Of a DNA stretch of 64,000 nucleotides, positions 63,181-64,000 are shown one piece after another. The translations under genes were made by a program, and so were the position numbers. The notes under the pieces are model-generated. The model saw only the letters and a program-made list of their open reading frames with translations. It made no database searches and was not told the DNA's origin. The DNA comes from Candidatus Merdivivens pullicola (GTDB lineage: Bacteria; Bacteroidota; Bacteroidia; Bacteroidales; UBA932). Where the stretch lies: positions 1-64,000 of the forward strand of contig JADIMA010000040.1 in the NCBI GenBank assembly GCA_017694945.1. The letters are read 5' to 3'. Positions within the stretch are counted from its first letter, which is position 1. Every line of letters starts with the position of its first letter.

Positions 63181-64000
63181 ATGGCTAAAAGGACTACTTC
63201 AACAGGAAACGCTAATGAACCGCGTTGTTTTTTCTGCGGTCGCAGTCAGGACGACGGGGCAATGCTGTTGCAGGGGCAGAAAGGATATATATGTACGGAT
63301 TGCATATATACGGCTGCCGATTATCTCAAGCAGATGGGCGTTCCCAATCCAGGAGCATACGAGGACGAGGAACAGAAAGGCCCCGGAATAGACAAGGACA
63401 AAGGCCTTCAACTGCTTCGTCCGAAAGAGATTAATGATTTTCTTGACCAGTATGTAATAGGGCAGGAAAGGGCGAAGAAACTGCTTTCCGTCGCCGTTTA
63501 CAATCATTATAAAAGGATCAAGTACAATGAAAGCCACCAGGGAACCGGCAAAAAGGGAAGCAAGCGCCTTCGCGAGATTTCAGATGTCGAAGGTGTGGAG
63601 ATTGAAAAATCCAACATCCTGCTTGTCGGCCCTACGGGTACAGGAAAAACATTGCTCGCAAGGACGATAGCGCGGCTTCTCAATGTGCCTTTCGCCATTG
63701 TGGATGCAACGGTTCTGACCGAGGCCGGCTACGTGGGCGAAGATGTCGAAAACATACTGACCCGTCTGTTGCAGGATGCGGATTATGATGTGGCTATGGC
63801 TGAAAAGGGTATCGTCTTCGTTGACGAGATAGACAAGATAGCCCGCAAGGGTGACAATCCGTCCATCACACGCGACGTTTCAGGAGAAGGGGTGCAGCAG
63901 GCAATGCTGAAACTGCTCGAGGGTACTGTCGTCAATGTGCCTCCGAAAGGCGGCAGGAAGCATCCCGAGCAGGCCATGGTTCCGGTGAATACGAAAGACA
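63181..64000 (+). CDS. clpX: ATP-dependent Clp protease ATP-binding subunit ClpX (partial; runs off right edge)
   Basis: [25 protein letters not shown]...CTDCI zinc domain, [21 protein letters not shown] Walker [15 protein letters not shown]. Confidence 0.97.
   Translation, partial: MAKRTTSTGNANEPRCFFCGRSQDDGAMLLQGQKGYICTDCIYTAADYLKQMGVPNPGAYEDEEQKGPGIDKDKGLQLLRPKEINDFLDQYVIGQERAKKLLSVAVYNHYKRIKYNESHQGTGKKGSKRLREISDVEGVEIEKSNILLVGPTGTGKTLLARTIARLLNVPFAIVDATVLTEAGYVGEDVENILTRLLQDADYDVAMAEKGIVFVDEIDKIARKGDNPSITRDVSGEGVQQAMLKLLEGTVVNVPPKGGRKHPEQAMVPVNTKD

Overview
This 64 kb window looks like a Bacteroidota (Bacteroidales-like) chromosome. The evidence is TAnnTTTG-type -7 promoters, BACON-like lipoproteins, a BtuB/BtuG-type B12 locus, a NuoCD fusion and DUF3276/DUF5606 proteins. 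Most of it (about 3.9-64 kb) is ordinary core or housekeeping sequence: sulfatase/anSME pair, B12 uptake operon under a cobalamin riboswitch, argF, uvrB-rsh-uvrA, nadE, nusB-yajC-ybbR-coaE, an 11-subunit complex I operon (nuoA-N without E, F, G), rimO, glnS, nth, ftsE-like, gyrB, a lipid-type acyltransferase plus SDR pair, tig-clpP-clpX. The left ~3.9 kb is AT-rich accessory DNA: hsdM running off the edge, an uncharacterised membrane protein + ComEC-like MBL gene pair, a 139-aa Cas9 N-terminal remnant, and a tracrRNA-like gene next to it. The two most interesting observations are (1) the truncated cas9 with an apparently intact divergent tracrRNA but no cas1/cas2/array in view, and (2) a dispersed, heavily palindromic ~350-380 bp repeat family. 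That family has two full copies in opposite orientation (15971-16354 and 25621-25967), one internally deleted copy (~33305-33390) and one isolated tip (~8886-8912). It has ~24-bp terminal inverted repeats and a 43-nt near-palindrome identical in both full copies, and it has no coding capacity. All calls were made by eye from sequence and the ORF track; no database search was run.
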